64,000 nt of DNA from Micromonospora saelicesensis (lineage in GTDB: Bacteria > Actinomycetota > Actinomycetes > Mycobacteriales > Micromonosporaceae). The stretch spans positions 1 through 64,000 of the forward strand of contig NZ_FMCR01000002.1 of assembly GCF_900091575.1 (NCBI RefSeq), given 5' to 3'. Positions 42,555-51,607 of this stretch are shown here, piece after piece; position 1 is the stretch's first letter, and each line of letters starts with the position of its first letter. The notes below the pieces were generated by a model, which was not told the origin of the DNA, ran no database searches, and was given only the letters and a program-made list of their open reading frames with translations. The translations under genes were made by a program, and so were the position numbers.

Positions 42555-44654
42555 TCAGCCGGCCAGACCGGCCACCGGGGTCGGGTCCAGCACCACCGTC
42601 GCCGAAGCGGACTGCGGGGGTACGCCCGGGTCGGTCGGGGCGTCGGTGTACTCCGCGACGAACACCGCGGTCAGGTTGTCCGCGCCGCTGTGCCCACCGT
42701 CGAGGAAGGTGGGAATGGTCCCGGAGCAACCCGTCGAGGTGGAGAGCGGGTGCCCGTGCTCATCGTGCCCGAGCACGTAGGTGACCTTCACCCGGGAGCA
42801 GTCCACCGGCAGGTCGTCGGTGACCTTCACCTCGTACGCGACCGTCTGCCCGAACTGGAACGGCTGCCCGGCCTCCGGGGTGACGAACTCGACGATCGGC
42901 GCGGTCGGCCCGACCACCAGCGGCAGGGACGCCGAGGCGGACCGTCCGGTGCGGTCGGTGACCTTCAGCGTCGGCATGTACGAGCCGTTCTCCGGGAACG
43001 TCCAGCTCGCGTTCGGAGCGGTGCTGTCCACCGAGCCGTCCGCGTTGAAGTCCCACGCGTAGCTGAGCTTGTCACCGTCCGGGTCGGTCGTGCCGGCGCT
43101 GGAGAACGCGACGGTCAGCGGGGCCTGCCCAACGGTCGGGGTGCCACTGATCTTCGGGATCGGCGTCCGGTTGCCCCGGACGAAGTCGATCCGGGACAGC
43201 TGCGCGTCCGGGTTCTCGGCGAAGTAGCCGTCGCCGTACTCCAGCACGTAGAGCGCGCCGTCCGGGCCGAACTCCATGTCCATCGGGTTGTCCACCACCA
43301 GCGACGGCGCCACCGGACGGATGTCCGTCACGTCGCCGTCCTCGTCGAGGCGGAACTCCTTGATGTAGTCGCGGGACCACTCGTAGAACAGCGGGACCCC
43401 GTCGTAGTAGGCCGGCCAGCGAGTGCGCGACGTGCTGGTTCCGTCGTAGTCGTACGCCGGGCCACCCATCGGAGAGATGCCGCCGGTGCCCAGCTGCGGG
43501 AACTCGGCCGAGGGGGCGGCCGCGTACCAGACCTCCGGCTGCTCGACCGGCGGCAGCACGCGCTTGCCGGTGTTGCGCGGTGAGTCGTTGACCGGGCGCT
43601 TGCAGTTGAACTTGGCGCCGGACTCGCCGGTGGCGAAGTCGTAGTCGCGGTAGGCGATCGTCGGCGTCACGCAGTACGGCCAGCCGTAGTTCGCCGGCTT
43701 GTCGACGAGCATCCACCGGCCGTGCCCGGCCGGCCCGCGCTCCGGGTTCGGGCTGGAGGCGTCCGGGGAGTAGTCGCCCACGTACACGTTGTCGGTGCGC
43801 CTGTCGACGGCGAACCGGAACGCGTTGCGCAGCCCCATCGCGTAGATCTCCGGGCGGGTCTGCGCCGTGCCGGCCTTGAACAGGTTGCCGGCCGGCACCG
43901 TGTAACCACCACCGGCCTTCACCTTGATACGCAGCAGCTTGCCGCGCAGGTCGTTGGTGTTGGCCGAGGTGCGCTGGGCGTCGTACGCCGGGTGGCGGTC
44001 GGCCCGCTCGTCGATCGGGATGTAGCCGTCGGAGGCGAACGGGTTGGTGTCGTCACCGGTCGACAGGTACAGGTTGCCCTTGCTGTCGAAGTCGATCTGG
44101 CCGCCGACGTGGCAGCAGATGCCCCGGTCGGTGGGCACGTCGATGATCTGCTGCTCGCTGGCGAGGTTGAGCTTCATCCCGTCCAGCTTGAACCGGGACA
44201 GCCGCAGCGCGCCCTTGAACCGCTGCCAGTCCGCCTCGGTGCCGGTCTCGGGCGCGTCCCCCTCGTTGACGCCGGGGGTCGCCGGGTCGTCCACCGGAGT
44301 GTCCATCGGCGGCGAGTAGTAGAGGTACACCCACTTGTTCTGGGCGAAGTTCGGGTCGATGGCGACGCCCTGCAACCCCTCCTCGTCGTGCTCGTACACC
44401 GGAATGTCGGCGGCGAGGGTGTTCAGCCCGGTGCGCGGGTCGTGGATGCGGACCTCACCGGTGCGGGAGGTGTGCAGCACCCGCAGGTCGGGCAGAACGG
44501 CGAGGCTCATCGGCTCGCCCGGGAAGTCGTTTAGTGTCACTTTCTGGAAGCTGCTGTCCGGCGGCGCGGCCGGCGCTGCGGACGCTGCCGACGGTGGTAC
44601 GGCCAGACCGGCCGTCACCAGCAGCAGGGCGGACGCGAATGCGGTCCTGTTCAT
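42555..44654 (-). CDS. Secreted PQQ-type sugar dehydrogenase with PKD domain
   Basis: A 699-residue exported protein. A signal peptide (ASALLLVTAGLAVPPSAASA) is followed by a six-bladed propeller of the soluble glucose/sorbosone dehydrogenase type: EEGLQGVAIDPNF, GGQIDFDSKGNLYLSTGD, KLLRIK, EIYAMGLRNAFRFAVD, then NYGWPYC and FGPDGALYVLEYGDGYF. After residue 500 a PKD-like domain (DPDGDKLSYAWDFNADG) follows, then a beta-rich tail. It likely oxidises sugars or binds carbohydrate outside the cell. It lies 23 bases after a TAT-exported sugar isomerase-like protein, so the pair is one operon for carbohydrate processing. Confidence 0.86.
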   Translation of the reverse strand: MNRTAFASALLLVTAGLAVPPSAASAAPAAPPDSSFQKVTLNDFPGEPMSLAVLPDLRVLHTSRTGEVRIHDPRTGLNTLAADIPVYEHDEEGLQGVAIDPNFAQNKWVYLYYSPPMDTPVDDPATPGVNEGDAPETGTEADWQRFKGALRLSRFKLDGMKLNLASEQQIIDVPTDRGICCHVGGQIDFDSKGNLYLSTGDDTNPFASDGYIPIDERADRHPAYDAQRTSANTNDLRGKLLRIKVKAGGGYTVPAGNLFKAGTAQTRPEIYAMGLRNAFRFAVDRRTDNVYVGDYSPDASSPNPERGPAGHGRWMLVDKPANYGWPYCVTPTIAYRDYDFATGESGAKFNCKRPVNDSPRNTGKRVLPPVEQPEVWYAAAPSAEFPQLGTGGISPMGGPAYDYDGTSTSRTRWPAYYDGVPLFYEWSRDYIKEFRLDEDGDVTDIRPVAPSLVVDNPMDMEFGPDGALYVLEYGDGYFAENPDAQLSRIDFVRGNRTPIPKISGTPTVGQAPLTVAFSSAGTTDPDGDKLSYAWDFNADGSVDSTAPNASWTFPENGSYMPTLKVTDRTGRSASASLPLVVGPTAPIVEFVTPEAGQPFQFGQTVAYEVKVTDDLPVDCSRVKVTYVLGHDEHGHPLSTSTGCSGTIPTFLDGGHSGADNLTAVFVAEYTDAPTDPGVPPQSASATVVLDPTPVAGLAG

Positions 44655-44677
44655 CAGGTGAGTCCCCCGGGGTGGTT

Positions 44678-45643
44678 TCAGTACCGAAGTGAAGCGAGAT
44701 AGTCGAAGCCGACGCGAGCGGTGTCCAGGGCGTCGGCGGGGGAGCGCGGCGCAGTGCCCGCGTCGTCACGCTCCACGATGTACTCCTCGATGCCGGCCTC
44801 CCGCTCGTGGGCGAAGATGCGGCCGAAGTCGATGACACCGTCGCCGAGGTCGGCGAACCCACCCTCGACGTCGAGGTCCTTGACGTGCACCTGGCGGATC
44901 CGACCGCGGTTGGCCCGGATCACGTCGACCGGGTCGTGGGCGCCCCGCCAGGTCCAGTAGAGGTCGAGCTCGAAGTGGACCAGCCGGGAATCGGTCTGTG
45001 AGCTGAGGATGTCGAACCCGGTCGAGCCGCCGGTCAGCGGCACGAACTCGAGCTGGTGGTTGTGGTAGCCGAAGTCGAGCCCCGCGCGTTCGGCGAGCCG
45101 ACCGGCGCGGTTCAGGTCCCGGGCCAGGGCCCGGTAGACGGCGGGGTCCCGGATCGGCTGGCCGCTCGCGTCCCGACCGAAGTACGGGTGGACGATCTTC
45201 TTGCAGCCCACCACGTTGGCGTCGGCGAGAGCCTGCTCCCAGGTGGCGGCGTCGAACGGCTGCGGGATGCCGACGTGGCCGGAGGTGGAACGCAGCCCGG
45301 CCTCGTCGAGCGCGGCCCGGAACTGTGCGGCGGTGCGTCCGACGAAACCGGCGTGCTCCACTCGCCGGTAGCCGATCCGACGCAGTGCGTCCAGAGTGCC
45401 GGGCAGGTCGGCGGCGAGCTGATCACGCAGCGTGTAGAGCTGAATGCTGATCCGGTCCACCGGCACCCGGCGGCGGCCCTGGGCCTGCCCGGTGGAAGCG
45501 GCGGGCGCGGCGACGGCCGGGCCGCCGAGCAGACCGGCGGCGCCAACAGCGGCCGCGGAGACGGTCGCGGCGCGCAGCACTCCACGCCGGCTGACCGGCT
45601 CGGACGCCGGCGTCGGCCCCGGTCGGTTGAGTTGTTGATCCAT
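44678..45643 (-). CDS. TAT-exported xylose-isomerase-like TIM-barrel protein
   Basis: A 321-residue protein with a twin-arginine signal (SRRGVLRAATVSAAAVGAAGLLGG), then an isomerase/epimerase-like barrel: IQLYTLRDQL, YRRVEHAGF, VHPYFGRD, FGYHNHQLEF with conserved metal-binding residues, ELDLYWTW, and VHVKDLD. It may isomerise a sugar or sugar acid in the cell envelope. The next gene encodes a secreted sugar dehydrogenase, supporting a carbohydrate role. The exact substrate is unknown. Confidence 0.85.
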   Translation of the reverse strand: MDQQLNRPGPTPASEPVSRRGVLRAATVSAAAVGAAGLLGGPAVAAPAASTGQAQGRRRVPVDRISIQLYTLRDQLAADLPGTLDALRRIGYRRVEHAGFVGRTAAQFRAALDEAGLRSTSGHVGIPQPFDAATWEQALADANVVGCKKIVHPYFGRDASGQPIRDPAVYRALARDLNRAGRLAERAGLDFGYHNHQLEFVPLTGGSTGFDILSSQTDSRLVHFELDLYWTWRGAHDPVDVIRANRGRIRQVHVKDLDVEGGFADLGDGVIDFGRIFAHEREAGIEEYIVERDDAGTAPRSPADALDTARVGFDYLASLRY

Positions 45644-46369
45644 GGTGGTGGTCCCTTCCTGACGGCTGGTACGCCGTCGGCGGCGGTCGACCTGACTGCC
45701 GTCCGCCGGGCGTGCCGAACCGGCCGGAGGCGGGCTCCGGCTGGACGGTGAGGGACGGCGCGGGTGCGGCCCGGACCCATCGGGAGCGGAACGCGGCGAC
45801 CCGGCAGAGGTGGCGGCAAGTTGATCGACGAATGGGCAACCCTCTATCTAGATCGAGACCTTACCCTTGCCTCCGGACGAAGGCAAAGCTTTGTCGCGTT
45901 CGCCGGAAGTTTCGCTTCAACTGACAAAAGTCCGCCCACGAGGTGCGCCACCCGGCCTGACCTTCTACTTCCCGTGCCCACCACGCCGCCCGATCCGCCC
46001 GGCCCGACGCGGGGTGATCCACTCGGGTTCATGGAAGTCGCGGTTTTAGGGCGACCCGGATGCCGCGACTTCCATGAAGTCGAGTCGATCATGGAGCGGG
46101 TCCTCCCCACGCGGCCGACGCCCTGTGTCGGTGCGCGCCGAGCCCACCCCCAGATGCCACCACCCCGCCATTCGGACAGTCGACGTTGCGTCGCTCAAGC
46201 GGAGCAAAACACATGACAAGGGTCGGTTGAACCCCTGTTCCGGCCAAGCGGAGCATTGTCGGAAAATGCGTCGATAAATGCGCCGCCGATTATTTCCGAA
46301 TGCCGCGAATGGTCCCCTCGGGCGGGCAAGAATATGGCGGAGGGAAGTCGAAAACGGGGGGACTGAAAC
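45644..46369. other. Long intergenic region with an inverted repeat
   Basis: These 726 bases separate divergent genes. Frames here are short and lack a convincing start. The segment 46190-46330 is less GC-rich and includes TTGTCG and GATAAAT, a weak candidate promoter for the L,D-transpeptidase gene. The inverted repeat at 46028-46078 is listed separately. I see no other gene. Confidence 0.5.
46028..46078. repeat. Perfect 16-bp inverted repeat
   Basis: Arms 46028-46043 (ttcatggaagtcgcgg) and 46063-46078 are exact complements around a 19-base spacer. It lies in a long intergenic region with no convergent gene to end, so it is probably a dispersed repeat or RNA hairpin and not an ordinary terminator. 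Confidence 0.75.
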
Positions 46370-47638
46370 ATGACGTCTAGGCGGCGATTGACGCTGTTGG
46401 CGGTAACCATCGCAGCCGCACCACTCGTCCTGGGTGCGTGCACCGCCGACCGGGGTTCGGCGACCGGCTCGGCCAAGAAGCACGCCGCCCCACCGGAACT
46501 CGCTGTGACGCCGGGGGACAAGGCCCGGGACGTCCCGGTCAGCGCCGAGGTGGGCACGGTGGTCAAGGGTGGGAGGGTCACCGGCGTACGCCTCACCGAC
46601 GACAAGGGCAAGCAGGTCAACGCCGAGCCGCGCGAGGACGGCTCCGGCTGGGTGCCGAGCGCCCCGCTGCAACCACGACGGACCTACACCGCCGAGGTGA
46701 CCGCGACCGGTGACTCCGGTGCCACCACCACCCGCACCACCACCTTCACGACGATGGCCAAATCGACCAAGCCGCAGATCACCAGCACACTCTATTTCAA
46801 CGGCAATCGGACGTACGGCACGGCGATGCCGGTAACGGTGGCTTTCGACCCAGGAATTCCGAAAGAGGCCAGGGCGGATGTCCAGCGGCGGTTGTTCGTA
46901 AAGACCAATCCACCGCAACCGGGCACCTGGTCGTGGCTTGAGGATGGAAGTCAGGTCTATTACCGGGCTCCCGATTTCTGGAAGCCGGGGACCACCATCA
47001 GTGTCCGGGCCGGTCTGGAAGGTCTGCCGATCGGAAAGAAACTGGTCGGCGACGCCGAGCGGACCGCGACCTCCAAGATCGGACGGCAGGTCTCGCTGGA
47101 GATCGACAACGCCACGAAGCAGATGACCGTGCTGCGCGACGGCAAGCAGGTCCGCCGGATCCCGGTCAGCCTGGGCAAGCCGAGCACGCCGAGTTCCAGC
47201 GGCAAGATGGTGATCATGGAGAAGCACGAGCGGGTCACCTTCGACACCCGGGGTGAGCCGGACGGCGGCTACGTGGTCGACGTCGACGACGCCCAGCGCT
47301 ACACCTGGGGCGGCGAGTTCATCCACTCCGCCCCCTGGTCGGAGGGGGACCAGGGCAACACCAACGTCTCGCACGGTTGCGCGAACGTCTCCGCCACCGC
47401 CGCCAACTGGTTGATGGGGGTGACGCAGGTTGGCGACCTGGTCACCGTCAAGGGCACCGAGGTGGAGCTACAGCCGGGCAACGGCTGGACCGCGTGGAAC
47501 GTGAGCTGGGACGAGTTCGCCCGGGGCAGCGCCCTGCCGGTGCCGCCCGGGCTCAAGCCCGCGCCGGTAGCCCCGGCGCACCCGGGCGCGGTGGCCGGCG
47601 GATCGCCCGCGCCTGCGCCCTCGGTCAGCGGCCGCTGA
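46370..47638 (+). CDS. Lipoprotein L,D-transpeptidase (YkuD family)
   Basis: A 422-residue protein with a lipoprotein signal ending in LVLGAC. Two Ig-like domains (residues about 45-130 and 135-230) precede the YkuD catalytic domain, whose active site is in HSAPWSEGD and SHGCANVS with the nucleophile Cys. Mycobacterial Ldt enzymes have the same arrangement. It makes 3-3 cross-links in peptidoglycan outside the membrane. The C-terminal tail is Pro/Ala-rich. It ends near a hairpin at 47656. Confidence 0.93.
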   Translation: MTSRRRLTLLAVTIAAAPLVLGACTADRGSATGSAKKHAAPPELAVTPGDKARDVPVSAEVGTVVKGGRVTGVRLTDDKGKQVNAEPREDGSGWVPSAPLQPRRTYTAEVTATGDSGATTTRTTTFTTMAKSTKPQITSTLYFNGNRTYGTAMPVTVAFDPGIPKEARADVQRRLFVKTNPPQPGTWSWLEDGSQVYYRAPDFWKPGTTISVRAGLEGLPIGKKLVGDAERTATSKIGRQVSLEIDNATKQMTVLRDGKQVRRIPVSLGKPSTPSSSGKMVIMEKHERVTFDTRGEPDGGYVVDVDDAQRYTWGGEFIHSAPWSEGDQGNTNVSHGCANVSATAANWLMGVTQVGDLVTVKGTEVELQPGNGWTAWNVSWDEFARGSALPVPPGLKPAPVAPAHPGAVAGGSPAPAPSVSGR

Positions 47639-47655
47639 GACACCACTGACGGCAG

Positions 47656-47694
47656 GACAGGGTCGGCCCGCCACCACGGCGGACCGGCCCTGTC
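47656..47694 (+). terminator. Hairpin after the L,D-transpeptidase gene
   Basis: A 17-bp stem with two imperfect positions (left arm gacagggtcggcccgcc) and a five-base loop begins 18 bases after the stop codon. Confidence 0.65.
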
Positions 47695-47716
47695 GCCGCC
47701 CGCGGCCATCACGCCA

Positions 47717-48733
47717 TCACCCCAGGGGTACGCGGGCCACCCCGGACCCGGTCAGGCTGCCCAGCCAGAGGTGGTCGCCGTGCTGGCGTACCCCGGTGAT
47801 CATCGAGTAGTGCCCGTTCGGACCGTGCAGTGTCCGGCGGACCGTTCCCGCGTCGTCGACCAGCGCTACCAGCCCGTAGCGGCGTGGCTGCGGCTGCATC
47901 GCGTCGGGCAGCAGGGCGGCGATCTGGCGCAGCCGCGGATGGGGCAGCAGCCGTTCGGCGATCGGCACCCGGGGGCTGGGCAGCGCGATCCAGTACGTCC
48001 CGTCGCCAACCGAGGCAAGATTGTCCGGGTACGCGGGCAGGTCGGCGAGGACCCGCACACCGCCGCCGAGTTCGACCCGCAGCAGGCGGTGGGTGCTGGT
48101 CTCCACCAGCATCAGCGCCGACTCGTCCGGGGTCAGCGCGATTCCGTTGGGGAAGTACAGCCCGTCGGTCACCACCTCGGTGCGGCCGCTACCCGGATGG
48201 TGGGCCAGCACCCGACCGTTGGGACGGTGCTCCAGCAGGTCCCGCTTCCAGTGCGAGACGGGAAACCGGTCGGAGCTGTCGGTGAAGTAGATGGTGCCGT
48301 CACGGCCCACCGTCGCGTTGTTGGCCAGGTGCACCGGGGGTGCCGTTCCGGTCAGTTCGCGTACCGCGCCGTCCGGGGTGACCCGCAGCAATCCGCGGTA
48401 CGCGTCGCAGACCACCAGGGCCTCACCGGACGGGTCCAGCTCGATGCCGAGCGGACGACCCCCGGTCTCGGCCAGCAGTTGGGGTGGGGTGCCGGCCAGC
48501 GCGTCGACGGGCCACCACCAGAGCCGACCGTCCTCGTCGCCACTGATCACCCGCCCGGAGCGGTCGATCAGCACGTCCTCGGGGCCGATGGCGCCCGCGG
48601 GGAGGGGTAGCAACTCGGCCTCGTCGAGCCGACGGTCGGTGGGGGCCCATGGCCCGGCCAGCGCCGGAGGGCTGGTCGCCGGCTCGCGGACGGGGCGGAT
48701 CAGCCGGGGCGGCCGGGGCCGGGGGATCAGCAT
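47717..48733 (-). CDS. SMP-30/strictosidine-synthase-like beta-propeller protein
   Basis: A 338-residue six-bladed propeller. IGPEDVLIDRSGRVISGDEDGRLWWW, LANNATVGRDGTIYFTDSS, LYFPNGIALTPDE and YPDNLASVGDGTYWIAL match strictosidine-synthase-like and gluconolactonase-type proteins. The plant-type active-site residue is not certain, so it is likely a lactonase or hydrolase of unknown substrate. The start MLIPRPRPP (48733) is chosen because further upstream codons are Arg/Gly/Pro-rich and lack a ribosome site. It is convergent with the L,D-transpeptidase gene. Confidence 0.8.
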   Translation of the reverse strand: MLIPRPRPPRLIRPVREPATSPPALAGPWAPTDRRLDEAELLPLPAGAIGPEDVLIDRSGRVISGDEDGRLWWWPVDALAGTPPQLLAETGGRPLGIELDPSGEALVVCDAYRGLLRVTPDGAVRELTGTAPPVHLANNATVGRDGTIYFTDSSDRFPVSHWKRDLLEHRPNGRVLAHHPGSGRTEVVTDGLYFPNGIALTPDESALMLVETSTHRLLRVELGGGVRVLADLPAYPDNLASVGDGTYWIALPSPRVPIAERLLPHPRLRQIAALLPDAMQPQPRRYGLVALVDDAGTVRRTLHGPNGHYSMITGVRQHGDHLWLGSLTGSGVARVPLG

Positions 48734-48885
48734 CGGCCTATTCTCCACCCGAATGCCGGCCGACCCCCGGGTTCCGAGCGCGTGCGGCGCGCCGCGCGGG
48801 CCCCTGACTCCACCCCGAGAGGGAGGTGGAGCGCCTCGGGGTATGCCCCTGGGCGTACCCGGAATCACTCCGCGGAGGGGCGAAA

Positions 48886-49302
48886 GTGTCGGTGGTGGCG
48901 GCTAGATTTCTGGGCATGGAAGAGCACAGCGACCGGCTGGACGTGCAGGTCAGCGTGGGTGACCAGATGGTCCTCGTGCGGGTGGCCGGCGAGGTCGACA
49001 TCGCCACGGTGGCCGCGTTCCGGTCCGCGCTGTGGTCCGCGCCGGCCCGCCCGGTGCTTCAACTGGAGATGTCCGGGCTGCGGCTGCTCTCCGCCGCTGG
49101 CGTTCGCACGCTGCTCGCGGCGCATCTGCGCGTGCGGGCCTGCGGTGGCGAGTTGGTCCTGGTCGACCCGAGCCCGGTGGTGGCGCGGGTGCTGCGCGTC
49201 AGCGGCCTGCACCGCGTGATGCCGATTCTGGAGCTGACCTCGCCGATGGAGGCCGCGCGTCGCCCGGTGGTCGCAACCACGGACCTGCAACTGGCCGCCT
49301 GA
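48886..49302 (+). CDS. STAS-domain anti-sigma factor antagonist
   Basis: A 138-residue protein with a STAS fold: LVRVAGEVDIATVAAF, then LEMSGLRLLSAAGVRTLL, where the serine before AAG is in the place of the phosphorylated Ser of SpoIIAA-type proteins, and ELVLVDPSPVVARVL. GTG 48886 follows GGAGGGG by five bases; ATG 48916 would also keep the domain. It probably regulates an anti-sigma factor kinase, but no such gene is adjacent. Confidence 0.85.
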   Translation: MSVVAARFLGMEEHSDRLDVQVSVGDQMVLVRVAGEVDIATVAAFRSALWSAPARPVLQLEMSGLRLLSAAGVRTLLAAHLRVRACGGELVLVDPSPVVARVLRVSGLHRVMPILELTSPMEAARRPVVATTDLQLAA

Positions 49303-49379
49303 CCCCGACGGCGAGTGGGCTCCCACCCTCGTACCCGGACGCGGGGCCGCCGACGTGGGCCGGCGACCCCGACAATCGG

Positions 49380-49772
49380 TCAGCTCACGCCGAGCAGGTC
49401 GACGACGAAGACCAGCGTCTCGCCCGGCTTGATGACGCCGCCGGCGCCCCGGTCGCCGTACCCCAGGTGCGGCGGGATGATCAGGCGACGGCGACCGCCG
49501 ACGCGCATGCCGACGACGCCCTGGTCCCAGCCGGCGATGACCTGGCCGCCGCCGAGCGGAAAGTCGAACGCCTCGCCCCGGTTCCAGGACGAGTCGAACT
49601 CGCCGCCGGTGGAGTGCGACACGCCGACGTAGTGCACGCTGACCAACTGGCCCGGCTCGGCCTGCGGGCCGTCGCCCACGGTGATGTCCTCGATCACGAG
49701 GTCGGCCGGCGGTGCACCCTCGATCGGACCAACCTCGGGCTTGCCCGACTGGGCGCCTGCTGCCTGGGTCAT
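49380..49772 (-). CDS. FKBP-type peptidyl-prolyl isomerase
   Basis: A 130-residue FKBP domain: VSVHYVGV, then FDSSWNRGEAFDFPLGGG, VIAGWDQGVVGMRVGGRRRLIIPP and LGYG, and a final TLVFVVDLL. No signal peptide is seen. It is a cytoplasmic folding helper. Confidence 0.92.
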   Translation of the reverse strand: MTQAAGAQSGKPEVGPIEGAPPADLVIEDITVGDGPQAEPGQLVSVHYVGVSHSTGGEFDSSWNRGEAFDFPLGGGQVIAGWDQGVVGMRVGGRRRLIIPPHLGYGDRGAGGVIKPGETLVFVVDLLGVS

Positions 49773-49938
49773 GCGGGGATCTCCTGCCGTGTTGGGTGAT
49801 GTGTCCGGTCACCGTCGATCCTGCCGGATCACCCCTCACCGATGTGCGGCGGACCCGCAACCTGCTCCGCGGCCCCGTCCGCCGGTCGTGCACCGACGGT
49901 CCCGGTGGCCCTTCGGGCCCGGGCGGTGGGACGACGAC

Positions 49939-49974
49939 GCGGCGGGCGTCACCGATGCTGGTGACGCCCGCCGC
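49939..49974 (-). terminator. Terminator after the DoxX gene
   Basis: A perfect 15-bp GC stem (gcggcgggcgtcacc) with a 6-base loop lies 17 bases past the stop of the leftward DoxX gene. Confidence 0.75.
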
Positions 49975-49990
49975 AGGGGGTGTGCGGTGT

Positions 49991-50539
49991 TCACCGCAGC
50001 CAGGGCATCCGCCGGACGATCGGCAGTCTCGCCCACACCCGGCCGAGACCCCAGGTGTCGCCGGCGTTGACCAGCGCCAGGACCGCCAGCACCGCCGCGT
50101 AGATCAGGTGGTCGTCCATGAAGGGGTTGTTCTCCGGAGGCAGAACGGCGGTCCACATCATGACCAGCAGCAGCCCACCGGCCACGGCGGCGACCCGCAT
50201 GCCGATGCCGAGCAGCAGCGCGACACCGATCCCGGCCAGGCCGACCATGAAGAGCCAGTCCGCCCAGGCGGCACCGGCGATCCCGGCGTAGAGATCCTTG
50301 AACGGGCCCGTCACGCCGAAGGTCAGGAATCCCTTGGTGGGGCTGCCCCCGTTGATCCAGGCGTTCTTCGACTCGGTGGCCATCCCGAAGCCGAACATCT
50401 TGTCGATGAAGGCCCAGAGGAAGATCCAGCCGAGCGCCAGCCGGGTGCCGGCCAGGATGTACCGGACGGCCCGTTCGTGAGCGGTGCCGGCCTTGGCAGC
50501 GGTGTTATCGGCGGTGACCCGCTCGATCGTCGCGATCAT
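49991..50539 (-). CDS. DoxX-family membrane protein
   Basis: A 182-residue protein with about four membrane segments (RLALGWIFLWAFIDK, ADWLFMVGLAGIGVALLLGIG, VAAVAGGLLLVMMWTAVL and DHLIYAAVLAVLALVNAG). Length and pattern fit the DoxX/TQO-small family, whose members assist thiol or quinone chemistry. ATG 50539 has GTGGAG upstream. It is divergent from the CBS-BON gene. Confidence 0.83.
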   Translation of the reverse strand: MIATIERVTADNTAAKAGTAHERAVRYILAGTRLALGWIFLWAFIDKMFGFGMATESKNAWINGGSPTKGFLTFGVTGPFKDLYAGIAGAAWADWLFMVGLAGIGVALLLGIGMRVAAVAGGLLLVMMWTAVLPPENNPFMDDHLIYAAVLAVLALVNAGDTWGLGRVWARLPIVRRMPWLR

Positions 50540-50737
50540 GGTCTCCACGTCCCTTCTCAGCTTCGCACCGCGCTTCCCGGTGGCATCTCCAGTGGACGCC
50601 CACGGCGTTCTCGGCGGCAGGGCCGACAGACCGCAACCGGGCGGGACGTTCGACCCCCTCCGATCCGGTCCGGCGGCCCTGACGACCGTCGGCGCTCGGT
50701 CGTAGCGTCCGAGTTGGACCAGGAGAGGGAGGTCGTG

Positions 50738-51426
50738 ATGAGGACCTGGCAGGTGGGTGACGTGATGACCCGGGAGGTCGAGACCGTGGTGGCCGAGACC
50801 CCGTACCGGGAGATCGTCGATGTGCTGTTGCGCCACGGTGTCAGCGCGGTGCCGGTGATCGACGACTTCCGCCGGGTGCTGGGGGTGGTGTCCGAGGCTG
50901 ATCTGCTGCACCGGGTCGAGCGCGCCGGTGATCCGGCGCTGCGACGGGTCTTCGAGAGCCGCCGTCGGCGCGGTGCCCGTGGCAAGAGCGCCGCCCTGCT
51001 GGCCGGCGACCTGATGACCGCGCCGGCGGTCACCACCGATCCGGAGGCGACGCTGTCCGCCGCTGCCCGGCTGATGGACCGCGAGCAGGTCAAACGGCTG
51101 CCGTGCTGGACGACCTGGGCCGGCTGGTCGGGATCGTCAGTCGTGCCGACCTGCTGCGGGTGCACCTGCGGTCGGACGCCGAGATTCGGGAGGACGTGGT
51201 CCAGGAGGTGCTCCGCCGGGTGCTCGCCGTGCGGGATGGACTGGTCACGGTCGAGGTCCGCCACGGTGACGTGACTCTGGCCGGTCGGCTGGACCGCCGC
51301 TCCGCCGTCGACCTCGCCGGTCGACTCGCGGGGCAGGTCAGTGGTGTCGTGCGGGTGACCAACGCGATCGCCTACGACGCCGACGACACGATCTCCGACC
51401 CCCGCCAGGTGATGCCGGTCGCCTGA
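50738..51426 (+). pseudogene. CBS-CBS-BON protein interrupted by a frameshift
   Basis: The first frame, from ATG 50738, gives WQVGDVMTREVETV and a complete first CBS domain, then DLMTAPAVTTDPEATLSAA and LMDREQVKRLP. At about 51102 the sense is lost; the other frame then starts at LDDLGRLVGIVSRADLLRVH and continues through a BON-like domain (VEVRHGDVTLAGRLDRR) to 51426. The sequence ctgccgtgctgg lacks one G compared with the expected ctgccggtgctgg (LPVLD), so a single-base deletion breaks the second CBS domain. If it is a sequencing error, the intact protein is about 229 residues. CBS domains bind adenosine nucleotides. Confidence 0.8.
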
Positions 51427-51607
51427 GCAGGGGCGGCGCCCGTCCAGAGCCTCAGCCGTTGCCCCTGGGAACCACCAGGTCGCCGTAGTGGTGCCCGATC
51501 CGACTTCGGTGGACCGCCCGATGCCGGGTCGGGCGTTCACCTAGGCTCGGAAAGGGCCGCCGGCCTGGTTGACGGGCGGTGCGCGGTGGTCGATGCGGAG
51601 GGCGTCG

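Noticed and set aside
42690..43583. Long plus-strand frame inside the sugar-dehydrogenase gene
   Set aside because: Its translation is low-complexity Arg/Gly/Val-rich and the minus-strand gene has clear propeller motifs and a signal peptide.
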